From contig JABFVP010000655.1 of the NCBI GenBank assembly GCA_013362725.1, positions 1-6,217 on the forward strand: a DNA stretch of 6,217 nt, in the 5' to 3' direction. Shown here piece by piece: positions 6,067-6,217 of this stretch (positions are counted from its first letter, which is position 1; every line of letters starts with the position of its first letter). This DNA is from Cupriavidus sp. Its GTDB lineage: Bacteria > Pseudomonadota > Gammaproteobacteria > Burkholderiales > Burkholderiaceae. The notes under the pieces were generated by a model. It searched no databases and was not told the origin of the DNA. It saw only the letters and a list, made by a program, of their open reading frames with translations. Position numbers and translations under genes: made by a program.

Positions 6067-6217
6067 TAGCGACCAGAACGGCGAGGGTGGCGGGGGCCGC
6101 GGCTTGCGCCATCCTCCGGGAAAAAACCTCCCATAGTGACCGCTGTCCGGCGCGCTCGGCGCGGTCCATATCTGCGGCCATGATGACCGGCATGGGGTCA
6201 GTCATTTCCAGCACCTG

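Larger units (their letters stand above)
5892..6217. other. Terminal region without a supported gene
   Basis: No convincing gene is seen in the last 326 bases. A minus-strand frame is open from the window edge to a TGA at 5914-5912, ending 20 bases before the ATG at 5891. It has a hydrophobic patch (AATLAVLVASV-like, in the middle) but its second half loses the strong GC bias at codon third positions and ends in Pro/Thr-rich sequence. It could be the tail of a gene entering from the right, but I do not call it. The region carries inverted repeats, listed separately, and a perfect TTGACA at 5983-5988 with no good -10 downstream. Confidence 0.5.

Noticed and set aside
6184..6200. TGACC-N7-GGTCA inverted repeat near the right edge
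   Set aside because: Five-base arms, possibly inside coding sequence of a gene beyond the window; too weak to call.
5912..6214. Minus-strand open frame of about 100 codons reaching the right edge, with a hydrophobic segment, ending 20 bases before the gene at 5891
   Set aside because: Third-position GC is much lower than in neighbouring genes in its second half, the C-terminus looks random, and it contains the perfect palindrome. It could still be the tail of a gene entering from the right.
1..6217. tRNA, rRNA, CRISPR array, insertion sequence or attachment site
   Set aside because: No cloverleaf-like sequence, regularly spaced repeats, transposase-like protein or terminal repeats were seen.

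Overview
The window is high-GC bacterial DNA with tightly packed genes. Composition, codon use and protein style suggest a betaproteobacterium of the Burkholderiales (Cupriavidus/Ralstonia-like). This is a judgement from style, since no rRNA or marker gene is present.

Left half (1-3589, minus strand): a three-gene operon read right to left. An ATP-grasp ligase (3589-2384) is followed by an IucA/IucC-type (NIS) siderophore synthetase (2387-570) and an MFS exporter (573-1, cut by the window edge). Both junctions are 4-bp ATGA overlaps. The order ATP-grasp, NIS synthetase, MFS matches pvsABC of the vibrioferrin/xanthoferrin pathway, in which a second NIS synthetase (PvsD) and a PLP-dependent decarboxylase (PvsE) follow. 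Those two would lie beyond base 1, so the product assignment is inference from order and family. The operon probably makes and exports a carboxylate siderophore built on citrate.

Control region (3590-3941): a divergent intergenic region. A Fur-box-like site (14 of 19 matches) sits between the -35 and -10 of a plausible promoter for the siderophore operon. A second, weaker Fur-like site (13 of 19) sits in the same way inside a plausible promoter for the rightward gene. Between them is a symmetric cluster of GCATAT half-sites.

Right half: the divergent gene (3942-4448, plus) encodes a small regulator with two predicted membrane helices, a linker helix and a C-terminal LuxR-type HTH, and no recognisable sensor domain. 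It is a good candidate for a membrane-anchored regulator of the siderophore genes. Convergent to it, 42 bp away, is a 466-residue protein of unknown function (5891-4491, minus) with a possible PD-(D/E)XK nuclease-like core. The last 326 bases hold no gene I can support, but contain a perfect 21-bp palindrome and two shorter inverted repeats, which look like regulator binding sites.
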